The position numbers and the translations under genes were made by a program. Shown here in pieces: positions 54,974 to 64,000 of a DNA stretch of 64,000 nucleotides; positions within the stretch are counted from its first letter, which is position 1; every line of letters begins with the position of its first letter. A model generated the notes under the pieces. It did no database searches. It saw only the letters and a program-made list of their open reading frames with translations, and was not told the origin of the DNA. This DNA comes from Hymenopus coronatus. Its lineage: Eukaryota; Arthropoda; Insecta; Mantodea; Hymenopodidae. The stretch is from positions 108,094,176 to 108,158,175 of the forward strand of contig CM060897.1 of NCBI GenBank assembly GCA_030762935.1, written 5' to 3'.

Positions 54974-55966
54974 TGTGGACAGCATACCTCAAAAACGAAA
55001 AGATCGTTAAATACCAAATTTGATATTTAAGTTTGGCATCTTCCAAGGATGCGACTCGAAGATTTTCAAGAAAATCCCCCCATACCCACAACTACCCTTC
55101 ACATGGAATATTTTTCGAAAATTTTGATTTTCTTAAAAATGGCTCTAACGATTTTGATTAAAATGTCAAATATTAATGATATTTACCTGACAAATAAAAA
55201 GTATATCTTGAATTTTCTGAGAATAGCCTCTGAAGACTACTTTATTCTGGATGAATTTTACAGAATTTTGCATAATTGCTAAACCGTAAGAGATGGACAG
55301 AAACTTAACACACAAAAAATGTAGAACACATTAAAACATACAATTTATGTCATATACTTTTTTTCGTGGAGTTGATTGTTTTTTTAGATATTCCTTGTTT
55401 TTGGTTTCAGCTTTGAAAAACATACTTTTCTCATACGGAATTTGTCAACCCCTGTGCATACAAACAAAGGAACTTCAGTCACATAGCAACCAGCTTTTGA
55501 CTGTCACTTTAACATATTGTACTCCCTTACTTGCCTTCTACTTGCAAGGAAGCAAGTAATAAGACAATTTCTGCTAAAGTAAATAGAAGAATAAGCCTTT
55601 TTTAACTATAATTTGCTGCAGAGATGTAGAGAAAGTCATGTGAATGGAACACATCAGATTTTTTTCCGTGGAATCGGTCATTACAGAGATATTTCTTGTT
55701 ATTTGTTTCTTTGAAAATATTTACATTTTTTCCCATATTGATATTTGCCAACTCCAACGGATTTCAAACACATGGCAACCAGCTTTTTAAAGTTTTGATT
55801 GACTAGTACATTTCCTTATTTCCCTTCAACCTATAAGGAAGCAAGTAATAAAAGATCATTTCTGTTAATGTTTATTTCGATTAACATGAAGTGGATAGAA
55901 GAATAAGCTTTTCAACAATAATTCGTTACGGACATATAGAGAAACTGATGTCACCAGACTTTTAAT
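54281..55966 (-). mobile_element. Older HR copy split by a complete HR
   Basis: 54281-54789 (TACTTTCTCTACATACTACA to TCATGTCATATACATTTTT) and 55661-55966 (TTTTTCCGTGGAATCGGTCA to GAAACTGATGTCACCAGACT) are the two parts of one reverse copy. In unbroken copies ATATACATTTTTTCGTAGAG is continuous, so the new copy went into that T-run. Confidence 0.9.
54790..55660 (-). mobile_element. HR copy, complete, best-delimited
   Basis: ACTTTCTCTACACGTTCTAT to GAATGGAACACATCAGATT, 0.87 kb, exactly bracketed by the halves of an older HR. The palindrome is near 54800-54830 (TCTATGTGCATAGTGTATAG) and the (GT)n tract at 54929-54972. Use this copy to define the element's ends. Confidence 0.92.
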
Positions 55967-55967
55967 T

Positions 55968-56055
55968 TCTCTGCCCACTGTACACTCTGCAAATACTGTA
56001 CAACACCCAAAAAAATGCAATTAAATGTCATCGGTAATGCATGGTGTGCTACCTT
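55968..56055 (-). mobile_element. HR fragment, palindrome end
   Basis: TTTCTCTGCCCACTGTACAC, then ACCCAAAAAAATGCAATTAA and CATCGGTAATGCATGGTGT. A short reverse piece next to the nested pair. Confidence 0.6.
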
Positions 56056-56057
56056 GA

Positions 56058-57300
56058 ATGAATAATAAATAAATAAAAGCAGTTTTAATGTCTTTGAAGT
56101 TTACTAACTGGAATAACTCACGAATGTGATTCCATGTCATGGGGCAGAGCATCTTGGGGCCCTTTGCGACTTACCTGACCCCTGCGAGGGAGGGACTAGT
56201 GGAGAGAAATAAAGGACGACCAGTGCACCGGGAGAACACCTTACGAGATCGCTTTAATAAGAGGCACGTTAAGGTGGGGGACTACATAACGACTCCCGGA
56301 TCTACATGGTACACAAACAATTAAACGAATTGCTCCAGGAACCATACGCCTATAAGATCAATGACACCTGACAGAAGCCACGCAAAATCGCCACAACATC
56401 CTATGGTCCAGAACTCATCTGGGACGAGCACCACCATCCTCATGACATTCCATTACGGAAAAAGAAAGAAAGTCGCTTCCATTTTATAGGTTTCCGCCTC
56501 TTTCCACACACCCTTGAAACCTTCCCTCCTGCCCCCCCCCCCTCAAAGATGAGTGCAAGCATGGACAGGGTCCATACCGGTTCCAGATAGAACACCTTCC
56601 TACCTACGCACCTAGAGCCTCTGGGTGTTCGTAAGCACCCTAAAGAGGGTTCCGATAAAGCGGCACCGAGACGACCCTATAGGAAAATCGACAGTGTAAG
56701 CGCTGGGCACAGGCGTTTCGGGAGGTCATGGGATCGATTTCCGCGGCCGACCCATAGGGTTTTCCCGGATCACTAGGCGAATGCTTGGGAGGTTTCTTCA
56801 TCCTCCCGAACTTCCTGTCTCTGCGTTTTATCCAACAAGTCTCTTTCAGGGTTGTAAGTGTCGGCGAGAACTGCGGTGGTGTCGGAGGCGGCATAGTGTT
56901 GGAAGCCGTCTGTAGACTCGGGGAGTTTGGTCAGACCTGGGGCGCGGGCTCCTAGCGCTCCACGCTTCGAGGTAAAGAAGGGCTTGGAAATGTTACGGAC
57001 CCTCCACGTTGGCTCTTCCTCACTGCCTGCTTTCGGTCGCCTTTTGAAATTACTCTCATCTCATCCTATCCTCCTGGGGTCTGATGTACTGTAAGCCACT
57101 GGCTGCAGTGCGGAATCTCTTCAGGCATCACACTCACACACACACACTCCTTGTGACATTCAAATTATTTCTCGCGATTGTATGCACTGAGGTTAGCATA
57201 CCAGATGACTGAACTGTCCCGTTTTTGACGTCTGCAGATAGGTTTCCCTTCGCGCGTTAAAAGACTTGTAGAACTCAGTGGGGATATTTCAAGTTAAAAG
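56058..57300. other. GC-rich repeat DNA, not classified
   Basis: Much richer in GC than the rest of the window. A frame at 56139-56324 (with RDRFNKRHVKVGDYITTPGS) continues, after a shift, as a Lys/His-rich stretch to about 56480. This could be a decayed polyprotein end, but I cannot place it. A B-box-like GGGATCGATTTCC at about 56729 follows a GCGCTGGGCACAGGCG stretch and may be another SINE head. Repeat L copy 2 lies inside, and a short CACACAC run is at 57130. Confidence 0.4.
56540..56605 (-). repeat. Repeat L copy 2
   Basis: On the minus strand GGTGTTCTATCTGGAACCGG, then GGACCCTGTCCATGCTTGCA, matching 24100-24145. Confidence 0.5.
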
Positions 57301-57302
57301 TT

Positions 57303-57420
57303 GCCAAGACCATGCCATGCTGAAAACACCGGTTCTCGTCTGATCACCGAAGTTAAGCAGCATTGGACATGGTCAGCATTTGGATAGTTCACCGCTTGGG
57401 AACACACGTGCCATTGGCAT
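57303..57420 (+). rRNA. 5S rRNA-like sequence, probable pseudogene
   Basis: GCCAAGACCATGCCATGC, GGTTCTCGTCTGATCACCG, AAGTTAAGCAGC and ACCGCTTGGGAACAC are in the order and at the spacing of animal 5S rRNA, and about 118 bases are present with a closing GCCATTGGC that can pair with the start. The internal promoter is altered: its last box reads TTGGATAGTTCACC where animal 5S genes normally have TTGGATGGG-GACC (from memory), and the loop GCATTGGACATGG also differs. I infer a pseudogene. It is followed after 13 bases by an S-D SINE, which may be chance because the other S-D copies lack a 5S part. Confidence 0.8.
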
Positions 57421-57432
57421 CCTTCACTCCTT

Positions 57433-57605
57433 GCTGGTCCCGTAGCTCAATATACAAAGCGCTTTGTTACGGTGCGAGGGATCCCGGGTTCGATTCCCGA
57501 CTGGGGAGTGGAAACTTCTCCCCAGAGTCTGAATGTATAAAAGAGTGTGAAATTGTGCTGACGAAAAAGGGGAGGGGAAGGAATAAAGAATAAAAGTCTG
57601 GTCGG
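57433..57605 (+). mobile_element. S-D SINE copy 3
   Basis: GGTCCCGTAGCTCAATATAC (A box) and CCGGGTTCGATTCCCGACTG (the best B box of the family). The body is short, with CCCCAGAGTCTGAATGTATA and GTGTGAAATTGTGCTGACG. Confidence 0.75.
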
Positions 57606-57842
57606 TGGGGAATTATTCGTCTGTCTTGCTTATCAGCGGAGACGGTGAGCGAGTTGGGCTTATTAAGAGGGATAAAACGACGATCGCTCACGCCAGTTCC
57701 CACTTGAAATGGCTCCATTGAGTTCTGCAGCTCTTTTAACCCACGAAGGGATATCTGCACAGGTCAATACAGGACGGTTAGGCCTCCTAATATAAGGTTC
57801 ACATTTTAGCGTAGATATTTCCTTTGCATTTAAAAGAAATGT
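57606..57842. other. Unrecognised
   Basis: Nothing named. Confidence 0.4.
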
Positions 57843-57844
57843 GT

Positions 57845-57985
57845 AGCATAGCTATTTCTGGAAAGGTTTATCTCGATTAATATGAAGTAGACAGAAAGAT
57901 AAGCTTCCTAAGAATAGTTTTATGCCATCTAATAAAGTATAGCAGATAGAGGAAACCATGTGAATGTAATACAACAGAATTAAAA
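57845..57985 (-). mobile_element. HR tail fragment
   Basis: TTTATCTCGATTAATATGAA, GACAGAAAGATAAGCTTCC and CATGTGAATGTAATACAACA, the reversed ATCTGATG end. Confidence 0.75.
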
Positions 57986-58044
57986 ATAATATGTGTTTGT
58001 GGGAAAAATTTATGTAACTCAACTCAATTAATTACTTTAAAAAT

Positions 58045-58265
58045 GATTTGTTTGTTAACGACACTGTCAATAACCAGGATCATTATCAGTGCCCCTGGTG
58101 TGCCGGAATTTCGTCCCACAGTTCGTTTACATGCCAGTATATCTATTAACATGGGGCTGTCGCTTTAGAGCAGACATAAAAATTATCGGCCACACCTGGG
58201 CTGGAACCTGCCAGCCTGAGATCAGAAGCCCAGCACCTAGACAACTGAGCCACCTATACCGATAC
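58045..58265 (-). mobile_element. S-B SINE copy 2
   Basis: The minus strand has GGTGGCTCAGTTGTCTAGGT (A box) and GGCAGGTTCCAGCCCAGGTG (B box). The body contains CATGTTAATAGATATACTGG and TGGGACGAAATTCCGGCAC, and it ends in CAGTGTCGTTAACAAAC. It matches the copy at 781-966 block by block. Confidence 0.8.
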
Positions 58266-58349
58266 CAAACTCCAAATACTGTAAAGGGTACTTGCACACG
58301 TTGTGAAAGGAATGCATACTACCAGGAGGTTAAAGAATAATCCTAATTA

Positions 58350-58437
58350 AAGAAAACTTTCTACCCTCGGGCCGGGAATCGAACCCGGGACCTCCGGCTG
58401 AGAAGTCAGCTCGTTGATACTAGACAACGGAGGCTGT
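58350..58437 (-). mobile_element. S-C SINE copy 3, head only
   Basis: The minus strand reads GCCTCCGTTGTCTAGTATCA (A-box region) and GGTCCCGGGTTCGATTCCCG (B box). The body stops after a few bases at GGGTAGAAAG. Confidence 0.75.
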
Positions 58438-58572
58438 CATTTATTATTATATTTATTTCTTCATCGTACAACAAATAAGTGATCGTAAAACAGTTAATAG
58501 TTCTGCTTTCATTTCGGTTTTACAGCTACTCCGTTTCTGAAATTTATCTATTATAAAGAAGAAGAGGTTAGT

Positions 58573-58818
58573 CCGCCTGGGTAATGTGATGGTAGCGTGT
58601 CTGCCTCACATTCAACAGGTCACCAGTTCGAATCTCGCTTAGGGCGAATTATCCGGAGGTGTTTTTCGGGGTTTTCCCTTATCCTGAGAAGACGAATGTC
58701 GAGTAACTTTAAGCTCCATGGACCCCCGAGATCATTTGAGCATCATTTCACCATTATTTCATTCATCGTCCGATATGACCAATAAGGTTAAAGGCGTTAA
58801 GATACCATAAAAAAAGAA
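58573..58818 (+). mobile_element. S-N SINE
   Basis: The tRNA-like head has GTGATGGTAGCGTGTCTGCC (A box) and ACCAGTTCGAATCTCGCTTA (B box). The body follows with TTTCGGGGTTTTCCCTTATC and GACCCCCGAGATCATTTGAG, then an A-rich end ATACCATAAAAAAAGAAG. Only one copy is in the window. Confidence 0.7.
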
Positions 58819-58819
58819 G

Positions 58820-60448
58820 AGGGAAGAAGTAAAGCAGGAAACCAAGACGAAACCAATGAAAAAAAAAACTTTTTGCGCTACAGATGCACATGCTGAATCC
58901 AATTAAGCAACTGTAACTAGAGAGCCACAATGGTTTAAACACTGTGCCTGCTTTTGCGATCAGGTTCTAAACGACTTATTTTCTTTTTGACATTTGTGAT
59001 TATTTATAAATCATTCCATACGTTTCTAAAGTTGTACTTAAAGGGCACCACACATTTTCTCGCTGCTACAACGTTAACCCAGCCATATATTTTTGCTAAA
59101 TTACTGCTGTTGCGAACTCGGCAAATAAACTGCTAGTTACATAAAACCAAATTTTAAGGGATTGATAGGCCTGCATATGAAGTATTGACTGCTTCGAGAA
59201 GAAAGCAGAGGAATGTGTTGCATAAAGGTTTTAGCCCTACTTATTTGCACTCCCTCACCAATCAACAAAACATCGTTGTCAAGTAGTTCGCGGTTAACAA
59301 GAGAACGTAATTATACCTCGCAGCAATTGTTAAGCTACATTAACTTTTATAACAATTAAATAAACACAACACTTGGAACATGACGTCACAATAATTGTTT
59401 GGCCAAAATATTGAAACATATGCAAGTATGAAGACTACAGAAAGTGATAAAGCTGCACATTTAATGAGATATGGATTATCTCTTTGCGCCTAACCATTTA
59501 TGAGAGCCAAGAAATCCCGACGCATATGGTACATACATCCATTAAATCAAAGGAGGATTCACAAATAGACTGCCATAACCACTTTGAGGGAAAATAACGA
59601 GATGGCGAGAAACGGCTAAATACGAGAGAAGAGCAGCATGCATAAATACTAGGCGCTGTAAAATCTCGCAATGTGATGGTCTGCTGCTAAACAGCACACA
59701 TTGGATAGAGGAAGAAATGCAAAATTCTTGCTCCATGTACGCAACGCAAGGAATTTGAAGTTTGCAAACTCTCACATTGCGTAGCGATTTGCGCGTGTCT
59801 ATGCAAATATGCAAATGCTTACATTGAATAACATGAGTGAAACTCTTGCGCTCACATTTTGTAAATGAGGCACACACATATTAAATGCAGCTATTTAGGG
59901 ACTGATTTAATGTGACATAACTTGCAGCTACTAACGTTTCCTTCCCGTTACGTTAAGTATTGTCACTGATAATTCGAACCAATCGGTTAGAAGCAGTTGC
60001 ATAAAGCAATAAAAGCAACTACCAATAAAGAGCCATTCCTGTTGTGTTAAGTACATCCAATAGCGTAGCCAGAAAAAGATTAGGGGGGTTTATGCATACG
60101 GATAATGAGTTTTTAAACAATTTGTATGAAATCAAATGATAAATATTAATCCTGATTTGAATTATTAAATCAATTTTATATTCATAGATTAAGTACAGCA
60201 ACTGGAACTACAGGGTATGCATCTTTGAAAATTTGGAAATCCACGATATGTATGATATCTTATCGAAGTCTATACCATTTATTGTGCATAATAATAGTGA
60301 CATTTGTGCCATGTATAAAAAATCCAGTTTGCATGGGATTTAAATAATAATTTTACTGTCTAAATTAATTATCCTTGTTAAAATGAGCCACGTTAAGATT
60401 GCTCATATAAAATGTCCAGTTTTACAGTAAATAAATTTACGAATGTCA
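58820..60448. other. Unrecognised
   Basis: No coding domain or repeat named. The 111-codon minus frame at 59542-59877 shows no recognisable motif. Confidence 0.4.
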
Positions 60449-60449
60449 C

Positions 60450-60695
60450 ATATTTTTTACATTAGCTGTTTTCATACTCTCCAAAACTGGAGCAATTCGA
60501 AAAAGTTTAATGACCACTCTCTTCAATGTAGTTTTGAGAGGCAGTATAAAATTTGTTAAACCAATGAGGGAAAATATGCTTCATATGGAACATTTTGGGT
60601 ATGGAAAAGTGTTGGAAAAAGATTTGCCAGAAAATAAAGTTAAGGTTTGGAATGCATATTAATAAACATTCGCATACATATATATAGCTTCAGTT
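60450..60695 (+). repeat. Repeat K copy 2
   Basis: AATTCGAAAAAGTTTAATGA, the GGAAAATATGCTTCATATGG block, TGGGTATGGAAAAGTGTTGG and AATGCATATTAATAAACATT, matching 48560-48815 in order. Confidence 0.55.
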
Positions 60696-60699
60696 AATT

Positions 60700-61145
60700 G
60701 GCAGAAAAAGTATACCAAGTAGAAAAAACGGCAATTTTGATAAAGTCTTAATATTCATATTATTTTATTATGAAAAAATATTTGATTTTTTCTAATTGGT
60801 TTTCAGTTTAATAGCAATTCGAAACTTCACGTTACACCCGTCACGTTAAGTTCATCGTAATCCCAACTTTGCACAGTACATAAATAATTTGGAAATTAAA
60901 AATAAAAACTCTGGATTCCAAATCTCAACAAAACTCTACCATAAATATTTGATGCTTCCATCTCTTGTCATGACCAAACATAGGAATTCTTAAGCAGTTT
61001 GCTACAAGTTATCTACGCTAAAATAATTATATCAATACAACGAATGAAGAAAGCAGCGGGCTGGTTTAACTCGATACACCCAACAGACTTTACGAGGGAT
61101 GGGGATGTGTGTTACCTGCGACGTCACCGCGCAAACTCCAATAAC
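60700..61145. other. Unrecognised AT-rich DNA
   Basis: Nothing named. Confidence 0.4.
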
Positions 61146-61149
61146 AGAT

Positions 61150-61590
61150 GCATAGGTAGAGTCAGACTGAAACATTCAATACCGTAGCCGAGATTTGAAC
61201 CACGGATCTCCCGATCTCTATTTGGTTGTCCTACTACTGAGGTACCATGGCAACATCCCGGTATAGAATTGAATTTCTCAATTTGAGATCATCATGTGTG
61301 GTTTACCGGAAACATAAGCCGATAAATCACACTTTATGATCTCAAATTATTTTAGATGACAATTCCGATGGCGACTTAAAATGTTGCACAGGATGCATAG
61401 TATAGCCAACTATTATGGACAATTTGTTTTCTCACAGAAACCGTGTGTAGGATAGGAGTTGTATAGGTAGAGTCAGACCGGCCTGTTGCCATGGTAGCTC
61501 AGTGGCAGCAGTGGTAGAGACCGGGAGATCCGTGGTTCAAATCCCGGCTGTGGAATTGCACCTATCCAACACACGGTTTCTGTGAGAAAA
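61150..61590. mobile_element. S-G composite SINE copy 2
   Basis: The left head is on the minus strand: GGTACCTCAGTAGTAGGACA and GGTTCAAATCTCGG. The right head is on the plus strand: TGGTAGCTCAGTGGCAGCAG and GTGGTTCAAATCCCGGCTG, with GAGACCGGGAGATCC. The shared interior CTCAAATTATTTTAGATGAC and GGCGACTTAAAATG is as in the copy at 9300. An outer AGGTAGAGTCAGACTG is on the left. Confidence 0.8.
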
Positions 61591-61605
61591 CAATTATCCA
61601 ATAAC

Positions 61606-61760
61606 AGATGTCCTTCGGGTTGTAGAGGTAATCTGCTAGCCTCTGTTTGCCGATTTCGTGGGTTCAAACCCAGTGAAGGACGTTGGATTATTTTGCACAT
61701 AAACATCTTTAGCTTGGCTTCCTTCGGAAGGGAATTAAATCCGGTGGTCCCGGATAATTG
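61606..61760 (+). mobile_element. S-H SINE with well-closed tRNA-like head
   Basis: The head at about 61609-61681 has a perfect 7-base acceptor match (GTCCTTC and GAAGGAC), GGTTGTAGAGGTAATCTGC in the A-box region and TGGGTTCAAACCCAG as T-arm/B box. The T-stem is offset by one base from a standard tRNA. A SINE body follows with CTTCCTTCGGAAGGGAATTA and GGTGGTCCCGGATAA, the same body as S-F, so I call it a SINE and not a tRNA gene. Confidence 0.7.
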
Positions 61761-61764
61761 ATTT

Positions 61765-62465
61765 ACAACAGGTATAGTACCTCAACCTGATATCCTTCAC
61801 GCCTAATTAAGAATAGGACGCTAAGAACCACGGCAGTTAAAAAGCGTCCATAAATAACAAACCAATTTAATTTAACTTCCAGTAACAGCCAATCTTTATT
61901 TCCATTCGTCCTAGTTAAACAGTATTATCCTAGTCATGGTCTTCAGAATATGTCTGTTTATTTGAATCCATCATACTATTAACGTTGGCAACCAATACAT
62001 AAAATACCATTAGTTTTCAACATTATGTATTTTGTGTTATCAAAATGTATGACCAAAAAGAGTGTTTATAGTTGTGAAGGACTTAAAGAATTCCTGGGGA
62101 AAGTACTCCTTTACATAGGTTTTCTTTGTTTCTTTATCTCCCCCTCAAGTCTATAAAACTTGTTCGACTTCTGAGTCAAGCTGTGAAAGACCGAAATACA
62201 TTGTGCAGGTCACTGCATAAAGAAAAGTTTAAAGGTTAGCCTTCGAGGTTATGTGCATAAGTAGACCGCTGCTGCCGGAAACATAAAAAAGGGTAATCCA
62301 TTTCATGCCACACCAATCCATGAGCCTCTAGTTATGAAACTTTTTGTCACATGCAAATTTGCTTACGTGGCCAAGCGGCTGTTCGCTGAATCTAGAACAG
62401 AAGTGACTTGTTGCATTTGAGCGATCAACTCGCATCAAATTCAGTACAAATAATTACATTTACCA
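61765..62465. other. Unrecognised
   Basis: Nothing named. Confidence 0.4.
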
Positions 62466-62469
62466 TGCT

Positions 62470-62578
62470 CACTATTTTTTGCTTATTCTACCATGTAGAC
62501 ATTGGACATATTGGATTCCACCCAAAAATTCGATATCGATGTTTCACCGGAAAATTACATTTTAAGACTCCCTACAAA
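62470..62578 (-). mobile_element. HR fragment, palindrome end
   Basis: TTATTCTACCATGTAGACAT, GGATTCCACCCAAAAATTCG and ATGTTTCACCGGAAAATTAC, cut off where an S-C SINE starts. HR pieces resume at 63150, so the SINE may have split one copy. Confidence 0.75.
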
Positions 62579-62581
62579 AAT

Positions 62582-63145
62582 ATTTAGACTGCCTCCGTGG
62601 TCGAGTGAACAGCGAGCAGACTTCTACCCCGGAGGTCCGGGGTTCGATTCCCGGCTGGGGTGGGGAGTTTTTCACTAACCAGAATTATTTCTTATCCCTC
62701 CCCCCAAGTCTTTTTTCTTTTTTTTTTATACTGTAAGCGCCCGGTTTACTACTTGTGGCACTGCAGGCGATGACATTCATCATAGTTGAATGAAGATAGA
62801 GCAACGGGGGAATGCAATGGTGGGGGAAACCGGAGGACCCGAGAGAAACCCGCCTCTGCCCAGCTTTGTCCACAAATCTCACATGAGGTCGCTTGGGATT
62901 GAACCCGGGCCGTCTAGGTTAGAGGCGAGTGGTCTAACCACTCGGCCACGACCCCATAGTCTGGAAGTATGTATGTGAGAATGAATGAATGTGTGTGTAT
63001 GTATGTATGTGTGTGTGTGTGTTTGAGAAGAATAAAACGATTTAAACCCAACGTAAAAAGCTACAGACAACGAGTTATATCTAATGCAAAGCCCCCGATA
63101 GGATCTTAGATGTTAAAGGGGGCAATATAAATGAAATAATGATTT
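62582..63145 (+). mobile_element. S-C SINE copy 4, split by S-A
   Basis: Head GTGGTCGAGTGAACAGCGAG and CGGGGTTCGATTCCCGGCTG. The body runs to TCTTATCCCTCCCCCCAAGT at about 62708 and resumes at 62953 with CCCATAGTCTGGAAGTATG, the GTATGT/GTGTGT tract, GATTTAAACCCAACGTAAAA and TTAGATGTTAAAGGGGG. The uninterrupted copy at 24505 gives the expected order. Confidence 0.85.
62712..62952 (-). mobile_element. S-A SINE copy 7 inserted in S-C
   Basis: The minus-strand head TGGCCGAGTGGTTAGACCAC and GCCCGGGTTCAATCCCAAGC (B box), then the body with TTGTGGACAAAGCTGGGCA and GTTTCCCCCACCATTGCATT, ending GTAAACCGGGCGCTTACAGT followed by an A-rich tail. The ends lie within CCCCAAGTCT and CCCCATAGTCT, an imperfect ~10-base duplication. 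Confidence 0.85.
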
Positions 63146-63149
63146 ATAT

Positions 63150-64000
63150 ACTCACACACAAAACTAGCCTTTACATGGAAATTGTTTGATAATGTATAAT
63201 TTTATGAAAACTGGCTCTTATTTTGAACACTTTAATGCTTAAGGTATTATTTACGCGACCGATATGAGTATATTTTAAATTATCTGGGAATGGCATGAAA
63301 AGTCGCTTCATTCGAAAGAAATTTACTATAATCTTGTACTCACAAAACTAGTAAACTATAAGAGATAAACAAAAGCTTGATATACCAAAAATTAGATATC
63401 TTTAAAATATTTTTGCCATTTTTGAGATGCTGTCACCATTCAGATATATTCAGCTGAGGTGTTTCATTCGCATGCTTTTCTATACCTATTCTGCTATAAA
63501 ATATTCCTACAGAAGCTTATTACTTTAATTACTTCATACTGATCTAGAAAAACACTATCAGAAATGGTCTTATTACTTGCTTCCTTGTAATACATTTCTA
63601 ATTCGCTAGACTAAGGTAATAGTCAGATCTTTTAAAAGCTGTCATCATGAGATACAATTGAAAATTTTATTCTTTTTTCCAAGTCAGAAGTAAAACAAAA
63701 TATATGAAACGATGACTTCCCGTAATTTAAATTGAAACCAATAACAAGGAACATCACAAAAGAAATGTATAATACATAAATTTGTGTGTGTTTAACGAGA
63801 TCTACATGATTTCTGTTGCAAGTTGTTGTCTATTTCGTGTGGTTAATCTGTCATATAAAAGTCATCTAGAATGAAGAGATCTTCAGAAGCTACGCCCAGA
63901 AATTTCAAGATATATGTTTAATTTGTTATAAAACATCTTAAGGCACATGGATTTAAATTTAAAAAAGTATACGACTTAAAGCGTGTATTTTAACGAGAGC
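63150..64000. mobile_element. HR pieces, reverse then forward, running off the window
   Basis: Reverse internal part 63150-63415 (ACTAGCCTTTACATGGAAAT to AAACTATAAGAGATAAACAA). From about 63455, a forward 5' end (GTGTTTCATTCGCATGCTTT) continues to the window end (TTTTAACGAGAGC). The forward copy is cut by the window edge. Confidence 0.8.

Noticed and set aside
57303..57420. Functional 5S rRNA gene
   Set aside because: The internal promoter boxes carry several changes and no 5S tandem array is present.
61606..61685. Functional tRNA gene
   Set aside because: The acceptor stem is perfect, but the T-stem is offset and a SINE body shared with S-F follows directly.

Overview
This is a eukaryotic, AT-rich, almost entirely non-genic window. 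I recognise no intact host gene. What can be supported is a dense and nested population of decayed transposable elements. The mix suggests a large invertebrate genome, most likely an arthropod: many tRNA-headed SINE families, a PIF1-type Helitron helicase relic, non-LTR reverse transcriptase relics and a Tc1/IS630-like DDE transposase relic. The organism call is inference only; no host gene confirms it.

The dominant component is one non-autonomous repeat, called HR (hairpin-ended repeat) here. It has more than 40 pieces on both strands and covers roughly a third of the window. Intact copies are about 0.8-0.9 kb. One end reads ATCTGATGTGTTCCATTCAC followed by ACTTTCTCTACAT. The other end is a palindrome around ACTATGTACATAGT followed by GTAGAGAAAGTAAAAA. 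An (AC)n/(GT)n tract sits at a fixed internal position. I call HR + when the ATCTGATG end is on the left. HR copies have repeatedly inserted into A/T runs, often inside other HR copies, and one has an empty-site counterpart inside a SINE. There are also head-to-head and tail-to-tail fold-back forms. No coding capacity is visible. Helentron-like rolling-circle elements are the closest known architecture (inference).

The second layer is tRNA-derived SINEs, lettered S-A to S-N here: S-A (seven copies, several with target-site duplications), S-B, S-C, S-D, S-E, S-F, S-G (a composite with two opposed tRNA-like heads), S-H, S-J and S-N. A diverged 5S rRNA-like sequence lies next to one S-D copy at 57.3 kb.

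The third layer is coding relics: DDE transposase (8.05-8.62 kb), PIF1-like helicase C-terminus (13.16-13.76 kb) just after a four-unit tandem array (11.81-12.56 kb), a probable non-LTR C-terminal tail (14.29-14.45 kb), a reverse transcriptase on the minus strand (15.0-15.7 kb) and an RTE/Jockey-like C-terminus split by an insertion (17.9-18.74 kb). All carry stops or frameshifts.

Layout: 0-7.4 kb HR/SINE nest; 7.4-16.2 kb SINEs plus the coding relics; 16.2-25.6 kb mostly unrecognised AT-rich DNA with scattered SINEs; 25.6-30.9 kb HR and older repeats; 30.9-34.3 kb unrecognised; 34.3-56 kb very dense HR with nested SINEs; 56-64 kb GC-richer repeat DNA, 5S-like sequence, SINEs and final HR pieces. 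There are no operons, and I saw no convincing promoter of a host gene.
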